64,000 nt of DNA from DATBFG01 sp036558645 (GCA_036558645.1 DATBFG010000009.1:5964-69963), one strand, 5' to 3'. Shown: positions 8,434 through 17,705, counted from the stretch's first letter. The notes: generated by a model not told the origin, from the letters alone. A program made the numbers and translations.

Positions 8434-9225
8434 TTGAGCGTGCCAGAGGTTCCACAGGGAGCGCTAAGTATCGCGGGAGTGGTTCGGGCGTGGTGGGGAG
8501 AGAACCGCCGCCAACGGGGATTTCTCTCTACCGCGCGGGACTTCGCTTCCAGGGTGCTGGAATTTGTGCGGGAATCGTTTCCTGACCGTAAACGGCAACG
8601 CTACGGCGACATCGATTTCGATTGGGACTACCGGGTCGATACGACGTGCGCGAACGTCGGCTGGAGAGATCGACTCCTGGGGATGTTCCTTTCCCCGTAC
8701 CAAGCTACCGAGCCTGCATTTTTTCACGAGATGTTCCAGGCATTGGCCATCGATTTCTCGCAGTTCACTTTTATCGACTTGGGCTCGGGAAAGGGCCGCA
8801 CGCTGTTGATGGCAGCGGACTATCCCTTCCGCCGGATCGTTGGGTTGGAATTAGTGCCAACTTTGCATGCCGCTGCAGTTAAGAATATTGAGATCTACAA
8901 GAGTGAGAATCGGAGATGCTTTGCCGTCGAATCGATCTGCGCTGATGCCAGGCAGTTCGTATTTCCGCCCGAGCCTACGGTGCTTTACTTGTTCAATCCG
9001 CTGCCTCCGGAGGGCCTAGCGAAAGTGGTTGCGAATTTGGAGAAGTCTCTGGACGAGCATCCGAGGGTGCTCTACGTCCTTTATCACAATCCGTCGCTAG
9101 AGCGAATCTTGGTGGGAAACCACACCCTGAAGAGAGTCTCCGGAACGCATCAGTACGTCATCTATGTCGCCGAAACGCAACAGGTTCCCGGTCTGACACC
9201 CGAAAGGGACGAAAACGGCGTCTAA
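8434..9225 (+). CDS. Class I SAM-dependent methyltransferase-like protein
   Basis: The 263-residue protein contains motif I FIDLGSGKGRTLL (about residues 112-124), then the acidic end of beta-2 (VGLEL), and VLYLFNPLPPEG at motif IV. This is a Rossmann methyltransferase fold. The N-terminal ~100 residues are basic and not recognised. The start is a TTG at 8434, with a GTG two codons later as an alternative. The upstream gap carries two copies of CAGTCGTCAG (about 8276-8298). It is followed closely by LolA on the same strand. The methyl acceptor is unknown. Confidence 0.75.
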   Translation: MSVPEVPQGALSIAGVVRAWWGENRRQRGFLSTARDFASRVLEFVRESFPDRKRQRYGDIDFDWDYRVDTTCANVGWRDRLLGMFLSPYQATEPAFFHEMFQALAIDFSQFTFIDLGSGKGRTLLMAADYPFRRIVGLELVPTLHAAAVKNIEIYKSENRRCFAVESICADARQFVFPPEPTVLYLFNPLPPEGLAKVVANLEKSLDEHPRVLYVLYHNPSLERILVGNHTLKRVSGTHQYVIYVAETQQVPGLTPERDENGV

Positions 9226-9264
9226 AATAGTAGTGATAGGCCTTCAGCCTGCGAGTGAGAAACC

Positions 9265-9927
9265 TTGAAACTGAGTTCCCTGCTCCTCAAAATCGTTGTC
9301 TTAGCATTCGTAGTGCCAGCGCCTGCCGACTCGGTAGATGTCCACGAGATTGCCCAAAAGGTCGGCGAGCGTTACAACCATTTGCATACTCTGAGGGCCG
9401 ACTTCGTCCAGACTTATGCCGGGGCGGGAATGGCTCGGACGGAATCCGGTACTCTGTTTCTGAAAAAACCCGGCAAGATGCGCTGGGAATACCGTTCTCC
9501 AAGAGAAAAGCTGTTTCTAAGCGACGGCAAAGATGCGTGGTTCTATGTTCCAGGGGATCGACAAGCTAAACACTTGCCAATCAATAAGTTAGATGATTTG
9601 CGGTCGCCGCTTGGACTGTTGCTCGGCAAAACTCGACTGGAAAAGGAATTGCAGGGATTATCGTTTGCGCCGGATACCACCCCCGTGAACTCCGGCAACG
9701 TGGTCTTGCGAGGCGTCCCCCGGAAATTGGAAGAGCGGGTGAACGAGGTTCTGCTGGAGGTCACCCCGGACTACCGGATAGCGCGGATCGTGATCCAAGA
9801 GGTGGATGGCTCGACCACCGAGTTTCGCTTCACAGGACAGCAGGAGGACCTTCAGATCGCGGATCAGCAGTTTCGGTTCAGCAGTCCTCCCGGAGTGGAA
9901 ATTGTTTCCGGGGAGTTGGGACAGTAG
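9265..9927 (+). CDS. lolA: Outer-membrane lipoprotein carrier protein LolA family
   Basis: This 220-residue secreted protein has a short N-terminal signal (TTG start, cleavage near VPAPADS). The LolA features are all present: LRADFVQTY, SGTLFLKKPGKMRWEY, SDGKDAWFYVP, and a C-terminal TTEFRFTGQ strand. LolA shuttles lipoproteins through the periplasm from LolCDE to the outer membrane, or acts as a related hydrophobic-ligand carrier. Length fits the family. It sits between a methyltransferase and pilC and is probably not functionally tied to either. Confidence 0.88.
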   Translation: MKLSSLLLKIVVLAFVVPAPADSVDVHEIAQKVGERYNHLHTLRADFVQTYAGAGMARTESGTLFLKKPGKMRWEYRSPREKLFLSDGKDAWFYVPGDRQAKHLPINKLDDLRSPLGLLLGKTRLEKELQGLSFAPDTTPVNSGNVVLRGVPRKLEERVNEVLLEVTPDYRIARIVIQEVDGSTTEFRFTGQQEDLQIADQQFRFSSPPGVEIVSGELGQ

Positions 9928-10073
9928 GCAGCGAGCAGGGGGCAGTTGAACGGAATTTGTCGAGATCAGCCTGCTGCGGCCATTACTCTCGATAGTTGGT
10001 ACGGCGCAATTAACCGACGTTTAATGGTTCAGGATGTTAGACTTGCGGCAAGGATAGTCTTCGGACCCGAAAC

Positions 10074-11279
10074 ATGGCTGAGTTTGTCATAAAGGCGGCA
10101 GATGAGCGTGGCCACATGCTGCAGCAGGTGGAGAACGGCTATTCCGAAGCCGAGATTCGCGAGCGCTTTGTACAGCAGGGATACCTCGTCTACTGGGTTA
10201 AGCCGCGAGGGGTGTTCTCCGGTGGGAAGATCCAAATCGGCTCGGGCAAGGTTAAGCAAAGCAGCTTTGTGATCTTCAACCAGCAGTTTCTGACGCTGAT
10301 CAAGGCAGGGTTGCCGATCCTGGCGTCACTTGAGCTGCTGATCAAGAGACAGAGGGACAGCCGGTTACGCGGCATGCTTGAGAACGTTAAGGATCGGGTG
10401 AAGAGCGGTGAGTCGTTGTCGGATGCCTTTTCGGCGCAGGGGGCGTTTCCCAAGATCTATACGACTACGCTCATGGCCGGAGAGAAAAGCGGCAATATGG
10501 AAGAAGTCCTGGCTCGCTATATCTCCTTTCAACGCTTGGCCCTGACCTTTAAGAAGAAGCTTGCGGTATCGCTGGTCTACCCGGCGCTCCTGATTACGGT
10601 TGTATTTTTCATGATGATCTTTCTGGTCACCTACGTGGTGCCGCAGTTTGCGAAACTTTTTGAAAACCTGAACGCGAAGCTGCCCACGATTACGCTGATC
10701 ATGCTGGCGGTTGGAACAACAGCGCAGAAGTATGCGCCATTTGTCGGTATTGTGGCGGTCGGAACGGCGATCCTGCTTTGGCGCTGGAAGAGCACCGACA
10801 AAGGCGCCGAAACTATCGACCGGGCGCTTCTCCGCTCTCCTGTCTTGGGGCCCATTTGGCTGAAGTACCAAGTGGCGAACTTTTCGCGGATGCTTTCGAC
10901 GCTGTTAGCGGGAGGATTGCCGCTGGTGCCCTCGCTTGAGACAGCTGGAGCATCCATGAGCAGCCGGCGGATTCTGAACGGTATTGGCCAGGCCGCCATT
11001 CGCGTGCGCGAGGGACGATCCCTGGCAAAAAGCCTGGAAGAGCAGAAGATGTTTCCAGAGCTGTCGGTGGAGATGATCGAGGTAGGAGAATCAACGGGCG
11101 CTCTACCGGCCATGTTGAACTCCGTAGCCGAGTTTTACGAAGAAGATGTGCAGACCGCGCTAGGCGCGGCGATGGCTTTGATTGAGCCGTTGATCCTGAT
11201 CGTTATGGCAGTGTTCGTGGGTGGAGTCTTGATTTCGCTGTACCTGCCCATATTCACGCTGGGGTCGGGGATTCACTAA
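10074..11279 (+). CDS. pilC: Type IV pilus / type II secretion inner-membrane platform protein
   Basis: The 401-residue protein has two T2SF (GspF) repeats (about residues 70-195 and 275-395). Conserved pieces are FNQQFLTLIKAGLPI, TTLMAGEKSGNMEEVL and, in repeat 2, EMIEVGESTGALPAML. Three hydrophobic segments lie at about 170-195, 215-240 and 370-395. PilC/GspF forms the cytoplasmic-membrane platform turned by the assembly ATPase. An N-terminal ~60-residue extension is predicted cytoplasmic. The ATPase gene follows 36 bases downstream. Confidence 0.93.
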   Translation: MAEFVIKAADERGHMLQQVENGYSEAEIRERFVQQGYLVYWVKPRGVFSGGKIQIGSGKVKQSSFVIFNQQFLTLIKAGLPILASLELLIKRQRDSRLRGMLENVKDRVKSGESLSDAFSAQGAFPKIYTTTLMAGEKSGNMEEVLARYISFQRLALTFKKKLAVSLVYPALLITVVFFMMIFLVTYVVPQFAKLFENLNAKLPTITLIMLAVGTTAQKYAPFVGIVAVGTAILLWRWKSTDKGAETIDRALLRSPVLGPIWLKYQVANFSRMLSTLLAGGLPLVPSLETAGASMSSRRILNGIGQAAIRVREGRSLAKSLEEQKMFPELSVEMIEVGESTGALPAMLNSVAEFYEEDVQTALGAAMALIEPLILIVMAVFVGGVLISLYLPIFTLGSGIH

Positions 11280-11315
11280 AAGCAATTAAACCCATGGTTG
11301 GGCAGGTAAGCGGGA

Positions 11316-12992
11316 ATGAAGAGCATGGCAGAGAAGAAGTCAGTCTTCGTCAACGGTGAGAATGGCGGCGTGGTGGCCGGCACTCCAGCTGACGGAATGG
11401 AACGGGCGCGGGACGTGGCGCGGCGTTATCGCTGCGAGTTCGTGGATTTGCACGACTTTCAGCTTCACCACGACCTGTTCAAAAAAATTCCCGTCCACTT
11501 GATGTTTCGCTACAACTTCATTCCGTTGGAAGAGACGCGCGACGGGCGGTTGGCCATTGCCATTGCCGATCCCAGCCAGCTGATGATGATCGATGAAATC
11601 AGCCTGCTGCTGGGCAAGCGAATTCTTACCAAGGTTTCGACTCTCAGCCAGATCACAGAAATCCTGAAGAAGACGGAGCAGTCGCAGCGTGTTCTGCAGG
11701 ATGCCAGCGAGGGCTTTACGCTGGACGTGATTCATGAGGATGAGAGCACGGGCGATGAAAGCATTTCGATCGACCGGCTCACAGCCCAGGGCGACATCAG
11801 CCCGATCATCCGCCTAGTTGATACGACGATCTTCACCGCCCTACAACGACGAGCAAGCGACATTCACATCGAGACGCAAGACGATTCCGTCTGCATCAAG
11901 TTCCGCATCGACGGCGTGCTGACACAGGCCATGCCGCCGATCGCGAAAGAGCACCACTCGACGATCATCTCGCGCATCAAGGTAATGAGCGAACTCGACA
12001 TCTCCGAGAAGCGCGTGCCGCAGGACGGCCGCTTCCGCGTGAAGTATGGGCAACCAGAACGCCCGATCGACTTCCGCGTGTCGATCATGCCCTCGATCCA
12101 CGGCGAAGATGCGGTGCTCCGCGTTCTCGACAAAGAGTCGATGAGCGAGAAGTTCCACAAACTGGTGCTGGATGTCGTGGGCTTTGACGAAGATGACCTG
12201 CGCAAGTTCCGGCGCTACATCGCCGAACCTTACGGAATGGTGCTGGTGACCGGCCCGACGGGCAGCGGCAAGACGACGACTCTGTATGCGGCCGTCAACG
12301 AGATCAAGACCGACGAAGACAAGATCATCACGATTGAAGATCCGGTCGAATACCAGATTAAGGGCATCACGCAGATTCCAGTGAACGAAAAGAAGGGGCT
12401 GACGTTCGCTCGCGGATTGCGGTCCATCCTGCGTCACGACCCCGACAAGATCATGGTCGGCGAAATCCGCGACACGGAAACGGCGCAAATCGCCATTCAA
12501 TCGGCATTAACCGGCCACCTGGTATTCACCACCGTTCACGCGAATAACGTGGTCGACGTAATAGGCCGGTTTCTGAACATGGGCGTGGAACCGTACAACT
12601 TTGTGTCGGCGCTGAACTGCATCCTGGCGCAGCGACTGGTCCGCATGATCTGCGATTCCTGCCGCACGCAGGTGCATTACGCGCCTAATGTGTTAGAGGC
12701 CAGCGGTCTCGATCCGGCGCAGTGGTCCGAAGTGCCGTTCTATGAAGGGCAGGGCTGCATCGAATGCGCGGGGACTGGGTTCCGCGGCCGAACCGCGATC
12801 CACGAGTTGCTCGACTTGAGCGACCGGATTCGCGAGATGATTCTGCTCAAGAAGCCCACGTCGGAGATACGCCGGGCAGCGCGCGAAGAAGGAATGCGCT
12901 TCCTGCGCGAGTCGGCGCTCGACAAGGTGAGAGCCGGGGTCACGACCCTGAAAGAGATCAATAAGGTTACGTTCATCGAGAGCATGCGCTAG
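11316..12992 (+). CDS. pilB: Pilus assembly / type II secretion ATPase (PilB/GspE family)
   Basis: The 558-residue ATPase has an N-terminal GspE/MshEN domain (about residues 30-120) with RYNFIPLEETRDGRLAIA. The core follows: the Asp box (RASDIHIE), Walker A GPTGSGKTTT starting at about residue 313, the ITIEDPVEY box, LRHDPDKIMVGEIRD (Walker B/Asp box) and the TTVHAN His box. Two CxxC pairs (CDSCR, CIEC) form the zinc site typical of PilB/GspE extension ATPases and absent from PilT. It hydrolyses ATP to drive subunit addition. It lies between pilC and pilM-like genes, so pilus or pseudopilus extension is the likely job; no PilT is present here. Confidence 0.94.
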   Translation: MKSMAEKKSVFVNGENGGVVAGTPADGMERARDVARRYRCEFVDLHDFQLHHDLFKKIPVHLMFRYNFIPLEETRDGRLAIAIADPSQLMMIDEISLLLGKRILTKVSTLSQITEILKKTEQSQRVLQDASEGFTLDVIHEDESTGDESISIDRLTAQGDISPIIRLVDTTIFTALQRRASDIHIETQDDSVCIKFRIDGVLTQAMPPIAKEHHSTIISRIKVMSELDISEKRVPQDGRFRVKYGQPERPIDFRVSIMPSIHGEDAVLRVLDKESMSEKFHKLVLDVVGFDEDDLRKFRRYIAEPYGMVLVTGPTGSGKTTTLYAAVNEIKTDEDKIITIEDPVEYQIKGITQIPVNEKKGLTFARGLRSILRHDPDKIMVGEIRDTETAQIAIQSALTGHLVFTTVHANNVVDVIGRFLNMGVEPYNFVSALNCILAQRLVRMICDSCRTQVHYAPNVLEASGLDPAQWSEVPFYEGQGCIECAGTGFRGRTAIHELLDLSDRIREMILLKKPTSEIRRAAREEGMRFLRESALDKVRAGVTTLKEINKVTFIESMR

Positions 12993-13168
12993 AGGTTGCT
13001 GCGCGAGCAGCACCATTTGGGCGGGCTTTTTGGGGTTCCGGGTTCGCGCGGATGCGCGAAGCACTGTGTACCCTTTTGGCCAGTGTCGCTCGTGCCGTTG
13101 GTGATATTGCTTTTGGCAGCCTAAGGGAGTCTGATTTTGGGAGTTGCCAACAGCAGGCAAACTAGAAG

Positions 13169-14053
13169 ATGGCTTTAACTTCAAAACCGAAACTGGCTTG
13201 CGAGATTGCGGCAGACCGCGTCCTGGCAGGCAGAGTTACTGACGATGGCACGATGCTGGCAGCTTGTGCTGCGCGTGAACTGGCGCCTGGAAACGTTGTT
13301 CCGGACCTGATCGAGAACAACCTGAGACAGCGCACAGCGGTTTTTGAGTCGATTCGTGAGGCTCTGGGCAGCATAGGTGGTCGTTCAAAGGATGTTATCG
13401 CAGTGCTGCCGGACGCGGCAGTGCGCGTTGCGCTGCTCGATTTCGATACTTTGCCGTCAAAGCCGCAAGAGGCAGAGAGCGTGGTCCGTTTCCGGCTGAA
13501 AAAATCGCTGCCGTTCGATGTAGAGAAGGCGAAGATTTCATATCACACGCAGTCATCGGCGGGAGGAGTGCGGGTCATAGCTGCCGTGGCGCTCACCAGC
13601 GTGATCGAAGATTACGAGGCGGCATTTCACGATGCCGGTTACACGCCGGGTGTGGTGCTGCCCTCGATGTTGGCGGCTTTGGGTGCGGCGAACGCGGACC
13701 GGCCGACGTTAGTGGTAAAGGTGGATGCCCGGACGACGAGTATTGCCATCCTCGACAAGCACGAATTGCTTCTTTTTCGCACGCTGGAAAACACGCGCGG
13801 GGTCACGATATCGGGTGAGCAGTTGGCTGAGGAAATCTACCCCTCCGTCGTATTCTTCCAAGATACCTACCAGCTAAACATCGAACAGATCTATGTGGCT
13901 GGTGTGTCTGAGGCAGGAGGAGCCGGTCCGGCATTAGCGGCACAAACTGGTGCCCAGATTCAAGAGCTCGTAGGCAATTCACAGTTGGGGGCCAGCGTGG
14001 GCTCGGTTCCGCGATGGCGAATGGCAGGAGTGCTGGGGGCACTGGTTTCTTAA
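13169..14053 (+). CDS. pilM: PilM-like actin-fold pilus assembly protein
   Basis: This 294-residue protein looks like a divergent PilM/GspL cytoplasmic domain: CEIAADRVLAG at the first nucleotide-binding loop, VIAVLPDAAVRVALLDFD, then EAESVVRFRLKKSLPFD, the highly conserved PilM segment that precedes the PilN contact region. VVKVDARTTSIAIL is the second phosphate loop. It is shorter than typical PilM (about 350 residues) and its C-terminus ends early. It precedes pilN by one base. PilM binds the cytoplasmic tail of PilN and links the ATPase to the alignment complex. Confidence 0.82.
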   Translation: MALTSKPKLACEIAADRVLAGRVTDDGTMLAACAARELAPGNVVPDLIENNLRQRTAVFESIREALGSIGGRSKDVIAVLPDAAVRVALLDFDTLPSKPQEAESVVRFRLKKSLPFDVEKAKISYHTQSSAGGVRVIAAVALTSVIEDYEAAFHDAGYTPGVVLPSMLAALGAANADRPTLVVKVDARTTSIAILDKHELLLFRTLENTRGVTISGEQLAEEIYPSVVFFQDTYQLNIEQIYVAGVSEAGGAGPALAAQTGAQIQELVGNSQLGASVGSVPRWRMAGVLGALVS

Positions 14054-14054
14054 C

Positions 14055-14654
14055 ATGCGCGTCGATATCAATCTGGCAACCCATCCGTACGAGGACGTGC
14101 GCCGTTTCTGGTTGCGCTGGGGACCTCCGTTGGGCCTGCTATCGATCATCACGCTGGTGCTTCTATACAGCGCCATTCTTGGCATAATTTCGGCCCGGAA
14201 AGATCGCCAATTGATTCGTGAGAGCCAGGCGCAGATTGCCGCCCGGGATCAGGAAAAGGCCAAGGCGGAGGCAGAACTTAGCTTGCCACAGAACCGCACT
14301 ACACGGGATCGCTCAAACTTTCTGAATGATGCCTTCCAACGGAAGTCGTTTTCCTGGACCAGGGTGTTCGAAGACCTGGAACAGGTCATGCCGCCGGGGC
14401 TGCACGTGGTATCGATCAAGCCGGAAACAACGGAATCAAACCAGCTACAAATCAAGCTGGAGGTGGCCGGCGAATCACGCGAGCGCGCGGAACAACTAGT
14501 GAAAAAGATGGAGAGCTCACAACGGTTTCACGAAACGCATATTGACGCAGAAAGCGCGCAACAGATGGCTGGCACCACCGATACCGTCATCTTTAACATC
14601 ACGGCGAACTATGTTCCGGAAGTGGAAGGCACAAAGAGCCAGGGGGGCATGTAG
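14055..14654 (+). CDS. pilN: PilN-like alignment-complex protein
   Basis: It begins MRVDINLATHPYED, the canonical cytoplasmic tail of PilN (INLxxxPY) that docks to PilM. A single transmembrane helix follows (about residues 28-50), then a coiled-coil segment and a ferredoxin-like periplasmic domain (VFEDLEQVMPPGLHVVSI, a strong PilN motif). Length is 199 residues, as expected. The start lies one base after the pilM stop and the stop overlaps pilO. Confidence 0.88.
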   Translation: MRVDINLATHPYEDVRRFWLRWGPPLGLLSIITLVLLYSAILGIISARKDRQLIRESQAQIAARDQEKAKAEAELSLPQNRTTRDRSNFLNDAFQRKSFSWTRVFEDLEQVMPPGLHVVSIKPETTESNQLQIKLEVAGESRERAEQLVKKMESSQRFHETHIDAESAQQMAGTTDTVIFNITANYVPEVEGTKSQGGM

Positions 14655-15193
14655 TGCCTGATTTTCGAGAGACACGCAAGAAATTGAAGGTCGCGATGAT
14701 CGCGATGGTGGCAGTAGACGTGGTTGCCGCCGGAGTGCTGCTCTCGCCGTGGGTGGGCTCATCGACTTCCCGGAGAATGCAACTGGCACAACTGTGGAAG
14801 GAATTGCAGGTCAAGACGAAGCAGGTGGAACCGCTGCGTGGCTTGGACAAGAAGATTGTGCTGGCGGACTCTCAGATCAAGGAGTTCTATAACACGCGGT
14901 TGACGTCGCAGGATTCTGCGATCTCAGAGGAACTTGGCAAAGTCGCATCGCAGACTGGAGTCAAAATTTCCGGAATCAAGTACAAGATCAATGACCCGGA
15001 ACCTGTGGGCCTGCGTCCGTTGGAGATTGACGCCGATCTATCGGGTGGCTACCTGCAATTAGTGCGATTTATCAATTCGCTGGAGCGAGATCAGTTGTTT
15101 TTTTTGATTGATGACGTCTCGCTGGGAAATGAACAGATGGGCCAAGTTAAGCTACAGATGAAAATGCGGACCTTCGTAAAGAGTGGAGTTTAG
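14654..15193 (+). CDS. pilO: PilO-like alignment-complex protein
   Basis: The 179-residue protein has one N-terminal transmembrane helix (about residues 14-33), a short coiled coil and a C-terminal domain with LRPLEIDADLSGGYLQLVRF, the PilO hallmark. GTG at 14654 shares one base with the pilN stop. PilN and PilO form heterodimers in the periplasm that connect the inner-membrane motor to the secretin. Very tight spacing on both sides supports a single operon. Confidence 0.85.
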   Translation: MPDFRETRKKLKVAMIAMVAVDVVAAGVLLSPWVGSSTSRRMQLAQLWKELQVKTKQVEPLRGLDKKIVLADSQIKEFYNTRLTSQDSAISEELGKVASQTGVKISGIKYKINDPEPVGLRPLEIDADLSGGYLQLVRFINSLERDQLFFLIDDVSLGNEQMGQVKLQMKMRTFVKSGV

Positions 15194-15775
15194 GTGGAAC
15201 TGGGCGCTGAAAACCGAAAGAAGGCGATCATAGCCGGCGCGCTCATGCTGGTGGCGATCCTCGTCCTCGCGAATGCCTTCTTTGGCGGCTCGGGTGCTTC
15301 ATCGAGTTCGACAACGGCCTCTGCCGGCAGCCCACCCGCACCTTCGCCCGCTCCAGCGGCTCGGAAAGGTGGCAAGAAAGCCGCTGCTCCTCGATCGCTC
15401 GATCCCACACTGCGCTTTGACTGGCTGAAAGCTAGTGAGGACAAGAAGTACGAAGGCAACTCACGGAACATCTTTCGGGCAGAGGCGGAACCGGTACCGC
15501 AGCCAGTCGCTCCGGTAGTGGATAATCAGGCGCAAAATACCGGGCCACCTCAGCCGCCACCTCCGCCGCCGATCACTTTGAAGTTTTTCGGCTTTGCCAA
15601 TAAGGCCGGTGAGCCAAAGAAAATCTTCCTTTCGCAGGGCGAAGATGTATTCATCGCGCGCGAGGGAGACATTGTCGATCGCCGTTATCGCGTCGTTCGC
15701 ATCTCACCGAGTTCGGTTGAGATCGAGGATGTGCTAAACAACAACCGGCAGAATATCCCTCTAACGCAGGGGTAA
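15194..15775 (+). CDS. PilP/GspC-like bitopic pilus assembly protein
   Basis: This 193-residue protein starts with GTG directly after the pilO stop. It has one transmembrane helix (about residues 12-30), an Ala/Ser/Pro-rich linker, a proline run (QPPPPPPI) and a small C-terminal beta domain: LKFFGFANKAGEPKKIFL, then REGDIVDRRYRVVRISPSSVEIED. The domain resembles the homology region of GspC and the PilP beta-sandwich, which contacts the secretin. It lacks the PilP lipobox, so the topology is GspC-like. Position after pilO is that of pilP in standard clusters. Confidence 0.72.
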   Translation: MELGAENRKKAIIAGALMLVAILVLANAFFGGSGASSSSTTASAGSPPAPSPAPAARKGGKKAAAPRSLDPTLRFDWLKASEDKKYEGNSRNIFRAEAEPVPQPVAPVVDNQAQNTGPPQPPPPPPITLKFFGFANKAGEPKKIFLSQGEDVFIAREGDIVDRRYRVVRISPSSVEIEDVLNNNRQNIPLTQG

Positions 15776-15841
15776 CTGGTAATCGGAATTTGGTAATTTC
15801 GGAGCGGTTTCAGATATCAGGTCGATTACCTAATCTCTCCT

Positions 15842-16699
15842 ATGTTGTTTTCACGCAAATTCGTTGTGCAATCGAACGCAAAACGTCGGGAGGCTGGCTA
15901 CGTTCTGCTGACGATGTTACTCTTTGTGGCGCTTCTGGGGATCACCGCACTGGCGATTCTTCCGACAGTAGCCTTTCAAGCGAAGCGGGACCAAGAAGAG
16001 GAGATGATCCACCGCGGGGTGCAGTACTCACGTGCGGTGCGTCGGTACTACAAGAAATTCGGGCGCTACCCGACCCGCCTCGAGGATCTCGAAAATACCA
16101 ACAACATGCGCTTTCTGCGCAAGCGCTATAAGGATCCGATCACGGGCAAGGATTTCAAGTTGCTGCATGTCGGCGAGGTGCAGTTGAATTCCAATCCCGG
16201 CATCGCAGGCGCGACATCGGTCAATTCGATGAGCAGCTTGAACCAACAACTGGATCAAAACGCCAAGCCACCCGACAACAGTGCGAATTCAGACGATACG
16301 AAGAAAGCAGACTCAAACCAGAATGCCAGCGGAAACAAGACACAGCAGCCGAATCAGGGAATTTTTGGAAGCAACAATTTGAGCGGGCAGGTCTTCGGCG
16401 GAGGGGCGATTCTTGGCGTAGCCAGCATCAGCAAAGACAAGAGCATCCGCGAATTTAATAAGAAGAAACATTACGATGAGTGGCAGTTCGTTTACGACCC
16501 GAGCACGGATCGCGGTGGATTACTCACCATGCCCAACCAGCAATCGCTTGGTGGCGGGTTCAATCAAGCGGGACAGATGGGACAACCGGGACAGACCGGT
16601 TTCGGCGGACTACAACCAGGTGCTCAGCCGGGACAACCGCAACAGTTCGGCCAAGCGCCCGTCAACCAGAGCCAACCACCTCCTCCGGACCAGCAGTAG
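15842..16699 (+). CDS. Atypical pseudopilin-like (GspG-like) secreted protein
   Basis: The 285-residue protein has a basic leader ending in A-G, then YVLLTMLLFVALLGITALAI, a prepilin-like helix in which the Glu at +5 is replaced by Thr. After the helix, RRYYKKFGRYPTRLEDLE and DPITGKDFKL resemble the core of GspG pseudopilins. The last ~150 residues are low-complexity, rich in Asn/Gln/Gly/Pro, ending in repeated GQ, PG and QPGQ units. Type II secretion pseudopilins normally have no such tail. Without Glu5 it might enter at the fibre tip, where minor pseudopilin GspK also lacks it. It closes the assembly cluster. Confidence 0.7.
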   Translation: MLFSRKFVVQSNAKRREAGYVLLTMLLFVALLGITALAILPTVAFQAKRDQEEEMIHRGVQYSRAVRRYYKKFGRYPTRLEDLENTNNMRFLRKRYKDPITGKDFKLLHVGEVQLNSNPGIAGATSVNSMSSLNQQLDQNAKPPDNSANSDDTKKADSNQNASGNKTQQPNQGIFGSNNLSGQVFGGGAILGVASISKDKSIREFNKKKHYDEWQFVYDPSTDRGGLLTMPNQQSLGGGFNQAGQMGQPGQTGFGGLQPGAQPGQPQQFGQAPVNQSQPPPPDQQ

Positions 16700-16748
16700 C
16701 TGCTCAGCTCAATTTTCAAGCTACGATAGTCCTCAGGAAAACAGAAAA

Positions 16749-16771
16749 GCCTCGCCGCATGGCAGCGAGGC
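16749..16771 (-). terminator. Terminator for the Fe-S carrier gene
   Basis: A 7-bp GC-rich stem (16749-16755 with 16765-16771) is followed on the minus strand by TTTTCTG and more T residues. It lies between convergent genes, 27 bases past the minus-strand stop. Confidence 0.75.
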
Positions 16772-16797
16772 CCTTGAAATCCTGTTTACAACTGCGA

Positions 16798-17166
16798 TTA
16801 CACGCTGAAGGACGATCCGCAGCCGCATGTACTCTTGACGTTCGGATTCTCGAACTTGAAGCCGGCACCCTCGAGGTTTTCAACGTAATCGACGACGCAC
16901 CCGTTCAGATACATTACCGAGGTAGCGTCCACATAGACCTTCAGGCCGTCCATGTCGAAGACCTTGTCCATGAGACCTGCGCCATTTTCGAACGACATGG
17001 AGTAGGAGAAGCCGGAGCACCCGCCACCCACCACGCCAACCCTCAGGCCCGCCGGGACGGGATTCTGCTGCGCCATGATCTCCTTGACCTTGGCGATGGC
17101 GTTGGAGCTCAGGGTGATAGGAGCCACTTTGGGAGTGGTCTGAGGGGTAGTTGTAGTGGTTGCCAT
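16798..17166 (-). CDS. erpA: A-type iron-sulfur cluster carrier (IscA/ErpA family)
   Basis: The 122-residue protein has the A-type fold (ITLSSNAIAKVKEIMAQ, LRVGVVGGGCSGFSY) and the three ligand cysteines: C50, then C114 and C116 in the C-terminal CGCG. These bind or transfer [2Fe-2S]/[4Fe-4S] clusters to apo-enzymes. A Thr/Pro-rich N-terminal ~15 residues is an extension beyond E. coli ErpA. The gene is alone on the minus strand with its own terminator; a likely Shine-Dalgarno (GGAG) lies 6 bases before the ATG. The choice between IscA, ErpA and SufA cannot be made from sequence alone. Confidence 0.92.
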   Translation of the reverse strand: MATTTTTPQTTPKVAPITLSSNAIAKVKEIMAQQNPVPAGLRVGVVGGGCSGFSYSMSFENGAGLMDKVFDMDGLKVYVDATSVMYLNGCVVDYVENLEGAGFKFENPNVKSTCGCGSSFSV

Positions 17167-17339
17167 CTGTATCTCCTTGAAAATCTAAACCGATTATACC
17201 AAAGGTGGGTGGACGGCCCAACCTCGATTGTGAACCCATTCCTGACCGGAACACTTAACACAGGTTCAACTACTTAGATGAATTCCGTACTCCAGAGTCG
17301 CAAAGCAGAAAGATTCCATTATCAGGCACCAACCGGGGC

Positions 17340-17345
17340 TATAAT
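17340..17345 (+). promoter_or_regulatory. Candidate -10 box
   Basis: A perfect TATAAT lies about 90 bases upstream of the small membrane protein at 17433. The -35 is weak (TTCCAT, 20 bases upstream), so this is only a candidate. Confidence 0.3.
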
Positions 17346-17432
17346 TCGCGGTAGGGTGATCCGGCATACTTGGCCGAGTTGCCCACCCGGGGTATCTGGC
17401 TGCCCCGTCCGACACCAGTCTCGAGGTGGCGC

Positions 17433-17705
17433 ATGTCGCCTTTGGTGCTACTGTTCTCTGTCTGGGGAGTTCTCACGGCTGTTCTCGTAGTACTCCTGAT
17501 CTATCGCAGCACACTGACCATGCATGAGGACGATCAACTGTTCCTGGATGCCTCCGAATCGCACATGGAGAAGGAACAGATTGAGCTCATGCACAAGGTG
17601 AACAAGATCAATCCTTTTGTACGGTGGCTTGGGGCGGCATCAGGAGTATTGTTCCTGGTGATTGCGGGCATCTACATTTATCAAGGGTTGAACGCACCGC
17701 AGTAA
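17433..17705 (+). CDS. Small membrane protein of unknown function
   Basis: This 90-residue protein has two hydrophobic segments (about residues 3-23 and 66-86) joined by a charged, mostly helical cytoplasmic or periplasmic loop (MHEDDQLFLDASESHMEKEQ). The start at 17433 is chosen because GAGGTGGCGC precedes the ATG at good spacing; an in-frame TTG at 17370 is less likely. A TATAAT box lies upstream. I recognise no named family. Confidence 0.6.
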   Translation: MSPLVLLFSVWGVLTAVLVVLLIYRSTLTMHEDDQLFLDASESHMEKEQIELMHKVNKINPFVRWLGAASGVLFLVIAGIYIYQGLNAPQ

